A stretch of 64,000 bases of DNA from Shewanella denitrificans OS217. GTDB taxonomy: Bacteria > Pseudomonadota > Gammaproteobacteria > Enterobacterales > Shewanellaceae. Positions 55,863-64,000 of this stretch are shown in pieces. The translations under genes and the position numbers were made by a program. The stretch spans positions 3,782,001 through 3,846,000 of the forward strand of contig NC_007954.1 of assembly GCF_000013765.1 (NCBI RefSeq), given 5' to 3'. Position 1 is the first letter of the stretch. The number at the start of each line of letters is the position of its first letter. The notes under the pieces were generated by a model. That model had not been told where the DNA came from and made no database searches. It saw only the letters and a program-made list of their open reading frames with translations.

Positions 55863-57170
55863 TTACAAAATAACGTCAGTTTCTGATGCTTCAAAAACAA
55901 ACGTCTCTAATTCGCCTTGGCTCTGCTTAATCATGCGGCGCCAATCGGCATCCAGTAAACGTATCTTCACAATACAATTACCTAAATCGTCGTAATCTTT
56001 ATGCTCAATGACATCGAGCTTGTACATTTGGCCAATATAATGACCACCAGTAGCAGGCACTTTCAAGGTCAACTCAAGCACGATATTACCGACTAACTCA
56101 GTGATAGCTTGCAGCAGTAAATCGAAACCTTGGCCTTTTTGAGCCGAGAGCCACACTCGCTCTGGGGTACCATCTTCTGCGTAATCGATACGCGGTGCAA
56201 AATCTTCCAACAAATCGATTTTGTTGCACACCACAAGTTGTGGTATTTCATCAGCATCGATTTCTTTAAGCACATCCTGAACTTGGTCGAAATTGTCTTG
56301 CATATTGTCATCGGCACAATCGACGATATGCAGCAATAACTCGGCCTGACGCGTCTCCTGCAGCGTGGCCTTAAAGGCAGCAACAAGATCGTGGGGCAAA
56401 TGACGAATGAAGCCCACGGTATCGGCTAAAATCACGGCGCCATCGGGCAAGTCTAGCTTGCGTAGTGTTGGATCTAAGGTGGCAAACAATTGGTCTGCCG
56501 CATACACATCTGAACTGGTTAACCCGTTAAATAAGGTCGACTTGCCCGCGTTGGTGTAACCCACCAAGGACACAGTGGCTAAGTCGCTGCGCTTACGGGA
56601 TCTGCGGCTTTGCTCACGCTGCTTGTCAACTTTATCGAGGCGGCGATTAATATTCTTTATTCGCCCACGAAGTAGACGTCTGTCGGTTTCCAGCTGAGTT
56701 TCGCCTGGCCCCCGCATGCCAATACCGCCTTTTTGACGCTCAAGGTGAGTCCAACCACGAATAAGGCGCGTCGACATGTGGCGCAATTGCGCTAGCTCCA
56801 CTTGTAACTTGCCTTCGTGAGTACGGGCTCTTTGCGCAAAAATATCTAAAATTAATGTGGTACGGTCTAATACCCTGCAATGGCACACCCGCTCGAGATT
56901 ACGCTCTTGGGCTGGGCTTAATGCATGATTAAAAATCACCACTTTAGCTTCAGTAGCGGCAACCATGGCCGCCAGTTCTTCCGCTTTACCTGTACCGACA
57001 AAAAACTTACGGTCAGGTGCGCGGCGGCTACCAGTAATCACTCCCACGGAGCGAGCACCAGCAGATTCAACTAACAGCTGCAGTTCCACAAGATCTTCGC
57101 GACGTTCATCGTCGGAAAAATCGATATGGACCAGAACTGCGGTTTCTCCGGCCTCGTAACGATCAAACAA
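55863..57170 (-). CDS. hflX: ribosome-associated GTPase HflX
   Basis: 435 aa; splits stalled ribosomes. N-terminal HflX domain, then a coiled-coil part (RRLLRGRIKNINRRLDKVDKQRE) and G domain: G1 GYTNAGKST, G3 DTVGF, G4 NKID. The start codon is TTG at 57170 (the family begins MFDRY), with AAGGA about 8 bp upstream; no ATG is near. Confidence 0.95.
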   Translation of the reverse strand: MFDRYEAGETAVLVHIDFSDDERREDLVELQLLVESAGARSVGVITGSRRAPDRKFFVGTGKAEELAAMVAATEAKVVIFNHALSPAQERNLERVCHCRVLDRTTLILDIFAQRARTHEGKLQVELAQLRHMSTRLIRGWTHLERQKGGIGMRGPGETQLETDRRLLRGRIKNINRRLDKVDKQREQSRRSRKRSDLATVSLVGYTNAGKSTLFNGLTSSDVYAADQLFATLDPTLRKLDLPDGAVILADTVGFIRHLPHDLVAAFKATLQETRQAELLLHIVDCADDNMQDNFDQVQDVLKEIDADEIPQLVVCNKIDLLEDFAPRIDYAEDGTPERVWLSAQKGQGFDLLLQAITELVGNIVLELTLKVPATGGHYIGQMYKLDVIEHKDYDDLGNCIVKIRLLDADWRRMIKQSQGELETFVFEASETDVIL

Positions 57171-57193
57171 AAAGTGTATTCCTTCTATGAAAT

Positions 57194-57463
57194 TTATTCA
57201 GCAGGCGCATCGTCATGCTGAACATAGCCAGGCTGGCTACTTTGGGTCGGCGTTATGTGCAATGCACGTGCCGGCACCACGGTAGAAATGGCGTGTTTGT
57301 AAACCATCTGGCTTACTGTGTTTTTCAATAAGATCACAAATTGATCGAAAGACTCAACCTGACCTTGTAGTTTGATCCCGTTGACCAAGTAAATTGATAC
57401 TGGTACACGTTCACGACGCAAAGCGTTCAAAAATGGGTCTTGTAAAGATTGCCCCTTAGCCAT
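57194..57463 (-). CDS. hfq: RNA chaperone Hfq
   Basis: 89 aa. The Sm1/Sm2 region [23 protein letters not shown] ... [20 protein letters not shown] and [10 protein letters not shown] is complete. The hexameric ring binds sRNA and mRNA. The C-terminal tail is short and acidic (VQHDDAPAE). Located between miaA and hflX as in E. coli. Confidence 0.97.
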   Translation of the reverse strand: MAKGQSLQDPFLNALRRERVPVSIYLVNGIKLQGQVESFDQFVILLKNTVSQMVYKHAISTVVPARALHITPTQSSQPGYVQHDDAPAE

Positions 57464-57546
57464 TGGATGTTCCTTTTTTATTTTATAAAGAATCAGAATT
57501 CTGTTTTATTGTTTAGTTTTAGTATTATACAGCAGGGGCCAATTAG

Positions 57547-58473
57547 CTAGCCCCTTTGCCTTTGAAGTGTAACTAAATTACTTTCTGCACCACTTTCTAG
57601 CCAATGCACATCAGGCCAACCACGCAACCATGTTAATTGACGTTTAGCCAATTGCCTAGTAGCAGCGGTCGCTTTTTCAACCATAGTGTCATAGTCAAAC
57701 TCACCTTCAAGGTATTGCCAACACTGACGATACCCCACACAGCGCATAGAAGGTAAGTCTAAATGCAAATCTCCTCGTGCCATCAAGCTGTTAACTTCCT
57801 CGACAAAGCCTTGCTCGAGCATGATTGTAAAGCGTTTCGCAATTAATTCATGTAGTACTTTCCTATCAAGTGGTGCTATCGCAAACTGCACGACTTCATA
57901 GGGTAAAGCGGCTGATTTAGTCTGAGTTAACTCAGTCATTGTCTTGCCACTAATGTAATAAACTTCTAACGCCCGCGATAACCGCTGGGGATCGTTCGGG
58001 TGTATCCTTGCTCCTGCGACCGGGTCTATCTCACACAGACTTTGGTGCAGAGCTTCCCAGCCTTCAATATCGGCACGGGTTTGTATTTGTTGGCGTATGG
58101 TTTCATCGGCGCTTGGCAGGGGGGATAAACCTTCCAGCAAGGCTTTGAAATACATCATGGTGCCGCCCACCAAAAGTGGCGTCTTGCCTCTTTTGATAAT
58201 CGCTTCAATCTCGATTAAAGCATCCCGCCTAAAATCCGCTGCAGAATAGCTCTCGCTTGGGTCTAAAATGTCGATCAATTTATGTGGCGCCAGCGCAAGC
58301 TCGGCAGCATTGGGTTTCGCTGTGCCTATGTCCATCTGCTTGTATATCAATGCCGAGTCGACAGAAATAATCTCACAATTGTGCTTTTGCGCCATTTCAA
58401 TGGCCAAAGCCGTTTTTCCTGAAGCCGTTGGCCCCATTAAAAACAAAATTTTCCCTTGTGATACCTTATTCAC
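57547..58473 (-). CDS. miaA: tRNA dimethylallyltransferase
   Basis: 308 aa; adds the dimethylallyl group to A37 of tRNAs reading UNN codons. P-loop [11 protein letters not shown], then [18 protein letters not shown] (DSxQ/IY-type motif) and the [14 protein letters not shown] core. Overlaps mutL by 8 bases. Confidence 0.95.
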   Translation of the reverse strand: MNKVSQGKILFLMGPTASGKTALAIEMAQKHNCEIISVDSALIYKQMDIGTAKPNAAELALAPHKLIDILDPSESYSAADFRRDALIEIEAIIKRGKTPLLVGGTMMYFKALLEGLSPLPSADETIRQQIQTRADIEGWEALHQSLCEIDPVAGARIHPNDPQRLSRALEVYYISGKTMTELTQTKSAALPYEVVQFAIAPLDRKVLHELIAKRFTIMLEQGFVEEVNSLMARGDLHLDLPSMRCVGYRQCWQYLEGEFDYDTMVEKATAATRQLAKRQLTWLRGWPDVHWLESGAESNLVTLQRQRG

Positions 58474-60463
58474 TCTGACTCTCTTCTAACCATGCTTGCC
58501 AAGGCAATACTTTTGCCTTTTCTAGCAGCACTTGCTGCTCAGGCTCTGATAATAAACAAAAACCTTCCCAGGTGTCTGTTAAGCTTTGTTCATGCTTCTG
58601 CCCGTGTTTTGCAAGCCAGGCACTTAATGCTGGTATTGCCGGCACTTGGTGTTCTACCCATTGCAATAACTCGGGGATCAACACAGCTAACTGGCTCTCT
58701 CTCAAATATGGGGGCACTTTCTTAATAATCAACTGCTGGTAGCGAATTGTCAGCTCTAAACCCAATTGTCTGAGTAAAGACTCTCTTTCAAGCAAGATTT
58801 CGCCCCAATGTTTATCGGCTTTTACCGCAACCGGCATAAGTAATGGTTGGCTCACAAGTCCTGTTGGTAGCTTGTGACTGATTTCTTTTTGCCTTAGCCA
58901 CAAACGCACCGCCTGTAGCGGTAATAAGCGTAAACACTCTCCTTGAGTGATTACCCAATATTGCCCAGCAAGCACCGCAGGCATAGCGGCAACCTTTGGG
59001 GTCGAACCAGACTCATTGACGTCTTTGAATTCTTGATTTTTATCCGCCACATACTGGTTTGAAGAAGACACTATCTCTGGTGTCGCTAATAACTGAGCAT
59101 AACCCTCAAGTGCCTGACGAGACACTGGTGCAGACGTTGAATGACTGTAATTTGAAGCCGTATTAGTTGAAGCGGCGTTTGTTGAATAACGCTTAGGTGT
59201 ATAACGACTATTATCTTGAGGCTGATAATCACCTTGAGATGAGGGAATACGGCCAAATTGACTGACCCCGGCGCTGGCCTTACGTTCAGAGCTTGTAGAT
59301 CCTCGGTGCACTGAAGCTGCATTCGCAGCATAAGCGACTGAATTCGAAAAATCGCCCTCTTCTGCATGACCACGACTCGGGCTTAATCCATTATCTGGAT
59401 TCGAAGCGGCCGTGGCCTCCAAAGACCCATTATCTTGTTCAAAGTCATATTCAGCCTGACTGCCTTTAGCGGGAAACTGAGCTAAAGCCGATTGCAGCGC
59501 CTGCAGAATAAAGTCATGCACATAACGGCTTTGATGAAAGCGCACTTCATGCTTAGCCGGATGCACATTCACATCGACTTGATGCGGGTCTAAGGTGAGT
59601 TTGAGCACATATGAAGGCTGTTGATGCCACTGATGCTCGGCAAACGCTTGGCGCACTGCATGATTGACCAGTTTATCCCTCACTAGGCGGCCATTAACAT
59701 AAAAGTAGTTGGTGTCGGTCACGCTATTGTCATGGGGTGACTGAATGTAACCTTCAAGGGATAGGCCATCATGTTCACAGGCCAAGGTAATGGCTTGCTC
59801 AGCAAAGGCGCGGCCACAAATTTGCGACAACCTTTGCTGCATTTGAATGTCGGTATTCGCCGCCCGATATTGACGCACTAGCTTACCATTGTGAGTCAAA
59901 CTAAAGTGGATATCCGTACGCACTATGGCGATACGCTTGAGCCATTCATCGATATGAGTAAACTCAGTTTTATCACTCTTTAGGAAACGCCTTCTGGCCG
60001 GAGTGTTAAAAAACAAATCCACCACTTCTATAGTGCTGCCCTGTGGATGGGCCGCGGGCATCAGGCTCACATCCATTTGCGAGCCTTCGGCATGGGCTTG
60101 CCATGCTTCAGTTTGTTCAGCCGTTTTAGAGGTTAAGGTCAGGCGTGCCACAGAACTAATACTGGCCAAGGCTTCTCCACGAAAACCAAAGCTTAAAATG
60201 GCTTCTAAATCATCTAGGCTGTGCACTTTCGAGGTCGCGTGACGCGATAGCGCTAAGGCCAACTCATCTTTAGGTATGCCTGAGCCGTTATCTCGGATGC
60301 GGATAAGTTTGCTGCCGCCCTTGTCTATGTCGATATCGACCCGAGTGGCACCGGCATCCAAGCTATTTTCCACCAACTCTTTCACCACAGACGCGGGTCT
60401 TTCCACCACTTCGCCAGCGGCGATTTGGTTGGCAAGTTGAGGCGGTAGGATATGAATTGGCAT
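58466..60463 (-). CDS. mutL: DNA mismatch repair protein MutL
   Basis: 665 aa; couples MutS to downstream repair. The GHL ATPase has [20 protein letters not shown] and [12 protein letters not shown]. The N-terminal part ends near residue 335, a Ser/Asn/Gln-rich linker covers about 340-475, and a dimerisation domain forms the C-terminus. No DQHAxxExxxxE endonuclease motif was seen, consistent with MutH-type systems. Overlaps miaA. Confidence 0.96.
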   Translation of the reverse strand: MPIHILPPQLANQIAAGEVVERPASVVKELVENSLDAGATRVDIDIDKGGSKLIRIRDNGSGIPKDELALALSRHATSKVHSLDDLEAILSFGFRGEALASISSVARLTLTSKTAEQTEAWQAHAEGSQMDVSLMPAAHPQGSTIEVVDLFFNTPARRRFLKSDKTEFTHIDEWLKRIAIVRTDIHFSLTHNGKLVRQYRAANTDIQMQQRLSQICGRAFAEQAITLACEHDGLSLEGYIQSPHDNSVTDTNYFYVNGRLVRDKLVNHAVRQAFAEHQWHQQPSYVLKLTLDPHQVDVNVHPAKHEVRFHQSRYVHDFILQALQSALAQFPAKGSQAEYDFEQDNGSLEATAASNPDNGLSPSRGHAEEGDFSNSVAYAANAASVHRGSTSSERKASAGVSQFGRIPSSQGDYQPQDNSRYTPKRYSTNAASTNTASNYSHSTSAPVSRQALEGYAQLLATPEIVSSSNQYVADKNQEFKDVNESGSTPKVAAMPAVLAGQYWVITQGECLRLLPLQAVRLWLRQKEISHKLPTGLVSQPLLMPVAVKADKHWGEILLERESLLRQLGLELTIRYQQLIIKKVPPYLRESQLAVLIPELLQWVEHQVPAIPALSAWLAKHGQKHEQSLTDTWEGFCLLSEPEQQVLLEKAKVLPWQAWLEESQSE

Positions 60464-60469
60464 AATCGA

Positions 60470-61837
60470 CTAAGCCCTTGGGATCACAAGATCTTGGCCA
60501 ACGTGCACCACATCGGACCTAAGATTATTCGCCTGCTTAAGTCGGGTGACAGACACTTGATAGCGCTGAGCAATCACAGAGAGCGACTCCCCACGGGCAA
60601 CCTTGTGTTTTTGGCTACTCGTACTGGTACTTACGCCCCTTTTGGCAAGAACGGTATCACTTGGGGCATTAGTGGAAAAATACCTCAGCACGCCTGAATG
60701 TATCGCTCTGGCTAGTTTATCCTGATATACCCCACTTTTAAGCTGTCGCTCTTCATAGGGATTAGAGATAAAGCCTGTTTCTACCAAAATAGACGGAATA
60801 TCCGGAGATTTAAGCACGGCAAAACTTGCCGCCTCAGGTTTATGCTTATGCAGCTTAGTCACTGAGTTTAAGTCTTTTATGATATCGCCAGCGATTGCAT
60901 GACTAATGGCCATGGAGCTATTCATCGACATGTCCAGCAAGGTCATCGCCAAATACTGTTCGCTATCGGTATTTTGAATAATTTCACCGGCGCCGCCCAG
61001 CAGCTCTGAGTGTTTTTCTTTTTGCTCGAGCCAACGACCAATTTCACTGTTGGCGCGGCGCATTGACAATATCCACACCGAAGCACCTTGGGGCTTAGGG
61101 GAGGTAAATGCATCGGCATGAATTGAAATAAGCAAGTCGGCTTTACTATTACGGGCAAGCTCGGAGCGCTTATTCAAGTTAACAAAATAATCGCCTCGAC
61201 GCGTCATAACGGCGCGCATGCCTGGTGTTTGATTAATTTTGGCCGCTAAACGGTTGGCAATTTCCAGTACCACGCGTTTTTCATGGGTACCAGAAGGCCC
61301 AATGGAGCCGGGGTCTTCACCGCCGTGCCCCGCATCAATGGCAATAACTAAATCTCTTAAGCCTTGGCTAGATGCAGCAAAATTACTTGGGGTTGAACTG
61401 CTTGAACTCGAGCTTGCAGACTGCGCGGATGCTGAGTCATCTAAGTCCACCACCAAACGATTGCCATAGGGCGCCGTGGGTGGCAGTGAAAACAAATTAG
61501 CTTTTACAGGTTTGTGTAAATCAAGCACTAAACGCAAGGTGCCTTTTTTTGGGGGGGTGCTATAACGAATACTCTTGATTAACTTACTGTTATTGGCAAC
61601 TTTCGCTAAATTAACCCCAAGGTGAGTATCCTCTAAATCCACCACTAACCTATGGGGGCTACTCAGGGTAAAGTCTGCGTACCTAGGGGCTTGAGTCAAG
61701 TCAAAAACAACTCGAGTAGACTCAGGGGCTGCCCATATACGCACGCTGTCGAGCTTATTACTGGCCCAAGCCGCTACACTGGCCACGCTCAATAATATGC
61801 TGAATAAGACTTGGGTGAAGATAATGCTATGATTCAT
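60470..61837 (-). CDS. amiB: N-acetylmuramoyl-L-alanine amidase AmiB
   Basis: 455 aa, secreted amidase that cuts septal peptidoglycan. A signal peptide ends near WASN; an AMIN domain ([17 protein letters not shown]) targets the septum; the amidase_3 domain has [24 protein letters not shown] and SIHADAF. One C-terminal LysM ([18 protein letters not shown]) is present. The region around 135-160 is Ser-rich. Confidence 0.95.
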   Translation of the reverse strand: MNHSIIFTQVLFSILLSVASVAAWASNKLDSVRIWAAPESTRVVFDLTQAPRYADFTLSSPHRLVVDLEDTHLGVNLAKVANNSKLIKSIRYSTPPKKGTLRLVLDLHKPVKANLFSLPPTAPYGNRLVVDLDDSASAQSASSSSSSSTPSNFAASSQGLRDLVIAIDAGHGGEDPGSIGPSGTHEKRVVLEIANRLAAKINQTPGMRAVMTRRGDYFVNLNKRSELARNSKADLLISIHADAFTSPKPQGASVWILSMRRANSEIGRWLEQKEKHSELLGGAGEIIQNTDSEQYLAMTLLDMSMNSSMAISHAIAGDIIKDLNSVTKLHKHKPEAASFAVLKSPDIPSILVETGFISNPYEERQLKSGVYQDKLARAIHSGVLRYFSTNAPSDTVLAKRGVSTSTSSQKHKVARGESLSVIAQRYQVSVTRLKQANNLRSDVVHVGQDLVIPRA

Positions 61838-61839
61838 TA

Positions 61840-62313
61840 TTATTTTAAATTATCCAATATTCTCTGCCCTGCCGCAGATTTGGCTTCTATTTTTATTTGT
61901 CTTTGTAAGCCTTTATAACTTAAATCTAAGTGCAAGTCAGCTTCTGGCAACATACCAAAACCTCTGTCCGGCCATTCCACTAAACATAAACTGTTATTAT
62001 TGAAGTAATCGCGGATCCCCATGAACTCGAGCTCTTCTGGATCAGCCACCCGGTATAAATCGAAGTGAAACACCTCAATGCCGGGTAATTCATAAGGCTC
62101 AACAAGGGTGTAAGTGGGACTTTTAACTGCGCCATTATGGCCTAAGGCTTGGATAATACCGCGGCTCAAGGTGGTTTTTCCTGCCCCAAGCTCACCGGTC
62201 AAGTATAAGGTAAATGGCGGCTGGAGTCCTGCAGCAATCGCTCGCCCCATAGCTACGCTAGCTTGTTCATCCGGTAGATCTTTTATCAGCACAGTCATTT
62301 TGCTTAGGCTCAT
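61840..62313 (-). CDS. tsaE: tRNA threonylcarbamoyladenosine ATPase TsaE
   Basis: 157 aa. P-loop [14 protein letters not shown], then [11 protein letters not shown] and [18 protein letters not shown]. Needed for t6A formation with TsaB and TsaD. ATG 62313 is assumed; ATG 62298 (MTVLIKDL) is also plausible. First gene of the operon to hflC. Confidence 0.93.
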   Translation of the reverse strand: MSLSKMTVLIKDLPDEQASVAMGRAIAAGLQPPFTLYLTGELGAGKTTLSRGIIQALGHNGAVKSPTYTLVEPYELPGIEVFHFDLYRVADPEELEFMGIRDYFNNNSLCLVEWPDRGFGMLPEADLHLDLSYKGLQRQIKIEAKSAAGQRILDNLK

Positions 62314-62442
62314 TACCACTAAAAACTAAAGTGGCTAAATATACCAGAAACCTACGCCTAAAACCCACAGCTACACGCGGATATTTACCCGATAGCTTCT
62401 TCAAACCATTCAAAGACCCAAAGATGCCAATAAACTTATACT

Positions 62443-62898
62443 TTATAGATCTTCAAGTCGGTTAACATTGTGCACCAATTGCTTTTGTTGCTTGCGCTCA
62501 ACTTCCACTAAATTCATTAATGCCCCGCGGATTTCCTCTGTTGCCGCCATATTGACCCCCTGCTCGAGTAACTTAATCAAACGATCTTCTAGGTCTAAGT
62601 GTATTTCGAGGATATCTTCATCATTGGCATTGGCGGCTAAATGTTGTGTTTGACAGCGTTGAGTAAAATCTTCAAACACTATGCCATCGTACCAGGTATC
62701 CAAGATATGGCTGGGTGCTGCTGCTATGTAACGCATTAACGCATCATGAACTTGCTGCTGTTGTTGCTGTAAATAATTCAACATCATCTTGCCCCTAGTC
62801 CCATCAAGATGCTGACTAAGCCTACGATAGAGAGCCTTCATTTCCAATCTGCTGGCCGCTACCAACGCCAGTAAATCTCTTAGCTGTTGAATACGCAT
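62443..62898 (-). CDS. conserved helical protein, unknown function
   Basis: 151 aa. It is almost all helical with heptad-like Gln and Leu runs (MLNYLQQQQQQVHDALMRY). LEDRLIKLLEQGVNMAATEEIRGALMNLVEVE suggests a four-helix or ferritin-like bundle, but no complete metal-ligand set is clear. ATG 62898 has a strong SD (GAGGAG); the frame extends 24 codons further up. It is upstream of tsaE on the same strand, with a gap of about 130 bp. I do not recognise the family. Confidence 0.72.
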   Translation of the reverse strand: MRIQQLRDLLALVAASRLEMKALYRRLSQHLDGTRGKMMLNYLQQQQQQVHDALMRYIAAAPSHILDTWYDGIVFEDFTQRCQTQHLAANANDEDILEIHLDLEDRLIKLLEQGVNMAATEEIRGALMNLVEVERKQQKQLVHNVNRLEDL

Positions 62899-63153
62899 GC
62901 TGAACTCCTCAAATTTTCGGCTGATAAATAGTTTATTCAGCCTCAGTAATCCGTTTCTGACTTCCATCAAGCATAGTATTGATTCTTAGGAGCGAAGTTT
63001 ACGTGATGCTGTTCACGCTTAGCTTATTTTAAATATCAGAAACCTTCACAAGCACGAATTATCGACAATTATCATATTAAACAAATTAACCATGGACAAT
63101 AACACTGCTAAAATACATCATTGTCGACAATGTGAGTACGGAGGGATATTTTA

Positions 63154-63876
63154 ATGACTATGGAACACTATTTTATATTTGGATTAATTAACACGTTTTT
63201 TGTGTTTATCAGCTTATTTGGCATATTTTCACAATGGCAACGCATCAAGCACAGGCAACTCAAAAACGAGGCGCATCCATGCGCCTTATTATCCCAGAAT
63301 CAATTCAGTGTCAGTTTTTTAGCCTACTTATCCTTTTTTGTTTACGGTTACAGTATCAGCCCATTCAATCACTACCTGGTTTGGCCAAGGCTTATCGCTG
63401 CTGTCATCGTGCTGGCTATCTTGTATGAAATTTGGCGCGACAGGAAAAGTCGGCTTGCAACAAGCTGCTTCATAGTGGCACTCATATTATTGATTATGGC
63501 AAACGTAGGCTTATTGGTAGGTGATAGCTATACGGATGAAAGCAAGTTTATCTCCACTGGGCTAGTGCTCGCGGTCAGCCTTTTTTTGGCTCAAGGATAC
63601 CTGCATCAAATCTTAGTTATCATACGTGCTGGCAGCACAGGTGCGGTTGAGCTCAAGATGAGCCAATTCATTTTGATGATGGATATATCGACGATAGCCT
63701 TTGCATTCAGCATGGGGATCGAGCTTGGCTGGCCGTTACTCACACTAGCCTGCACCAGTGCAATCACTAAACTCATCATAATGTACCTATTTCGCTGGGT
63801 TAGGGTCAGCAAAAAAGCACAACAACGGCGGCTCAAGATGGTTGCGGCTGGCTGTTTAAATCATAAAACTGGCTAG
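63154..63876 (+). CDS. integral membrane protein, unknown function
   Basis: 240 aa with about seven hydrophobic segments (first MEHYFIFGLINTFFVFISLFG; a later pair around residues 175-210). The small size and arrangement resemble PQ-loop or SWEET-type transporters, but I see no clear PQ dipeptide pair. An SD GGAGG lies about 9 bp before ATG; MEHYF two codons on is an alternative. Stand-alone gene. Confidence 0.7.
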   Translation: MTMEHYFIFGLINTFFVFISLFGIFSQWQRIKHRQLKNEAHPCALLSQNQFSVSFLAYLSFFVYGYSISPFNHYLVWPRLIAAVIVLAILYEIWRDRKSRLATSCFIVALILLIMANVGLLVGDSYTDESKFISTGLVLAVSLFLAQGYLHQILVIIRAGSTGAVELKMSQFILMMDISTIAFAFSMGIELGWPLLTLACTSAITKLIIMYLFRWVRVSKKAQQRRLKMVAAGCLNHKTG

Positions 63877-64000
63877 GAATATCGGCCCACTCAACAAACT
63901 CAACTGAGAAAATGTCGCATACCTGAGCTGAATTTGAACTTTGGGAGCGACCTGCACTTGTAAAGAGTGGTTCGGACTAAAGTATAGGTTTGTCACTTGG
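63877..64000. other. right edge, no gene identified
   Basis: The last 124 bases contain no convincing gene start or terminator. Short frames only. Confidence 0.4.

Noticed and set aside
63877..64000. Possible gene start at the right edge
   Set aside because: Frames on both strands are closed by stops within a few dozen codons.

Overview
The window reads as a chromosomal segment of a marine gammaproteobacterium, most likely a Shewanella. The support is family content and gene order read by eye; no database search was run. Three conserved blocks are in place: sfsA-dksA-gluQ-pcnB-folK-panB-panC; the yheV/yheS/yheT/yheU/prkB/crp neighbourhood; and tsaE-amiB-mutL-miaA-hfq-hflX-hflK-hflC followed by petABC-sspAB-pabA and the arginine succinyltransferase genes. 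A DUF3581 gene and a subclass B1 metallo-beta-lactamase of the kind known from Shewanella agree with this. No tRNA, rRNA, CRISPR array, insertion sequence or prophage was seen.

Layout. 1-10 kb is the most variable part: a frameshifted XRE/STAND-ATPase regulator cut by the window edge, the metallo-beta-lactamase, rlmI, a berberine-bridge-type flavin oxidase, a coupled pair of unknown lipoproteins, chrA with a LysR gene, an OhrR-like MarR regulator, and a 59-aa YjfB-like motility protein behind a near-consensus FliA (sigma-28) promoter. 10-19.4 kb holds DUF3581, hrpB-mrcB (helicase and PBP1b), a PAS-GGDEF-EAL protein and thpR. 19.4-27 kb holds pepB and the sfsA to panC run, with pcnB apparently starting at an AUU codon as in E. 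coli. 27-41 kb is the yheS to crp neighbourhood. Relative to E. coli it carries an insertion between yheS and yheT that contains a TIGR02444 protein, a HIT protein, a MarR regulator, an aldo-keto reductase/SotB-like efflux operon and a GMC oxidoreductase with a Tat-signal partner.

41-50 kb contains the argD/astC-astA-astD arginine catabolic cluster, an HDOD protein, a lipoprotein S9 peptidase and pabA. 50-53.3 kb carries sspA-sspB and the complete cytochrome bc1 complex (petA-petB-petC). 53.7-62.3 kb is the hfq superoperon: tRNA t6A and i6A modification, mismatch repair, peptidoglycan amidase, RNA chaperone, ribosome-rescue GTPase and the FtsH modulators HflK and HflC. The right end has one uncharacterised helical protein and one uncharacterised membrane protein.

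Most of the window is housekeeping. The points most worth a second look are the A8 frameshift in the N-terminal regulator, the B1 lactamase with Gln where Lys224 usually sits, the FliA-promoted small protein, the AUU start of pcnB, and the MarR/AKR/efflux island, where similar TAC-N6/7-GTA palindromes sit in front of three genes. I found no strong evidence for an entirely new multi-gene system.
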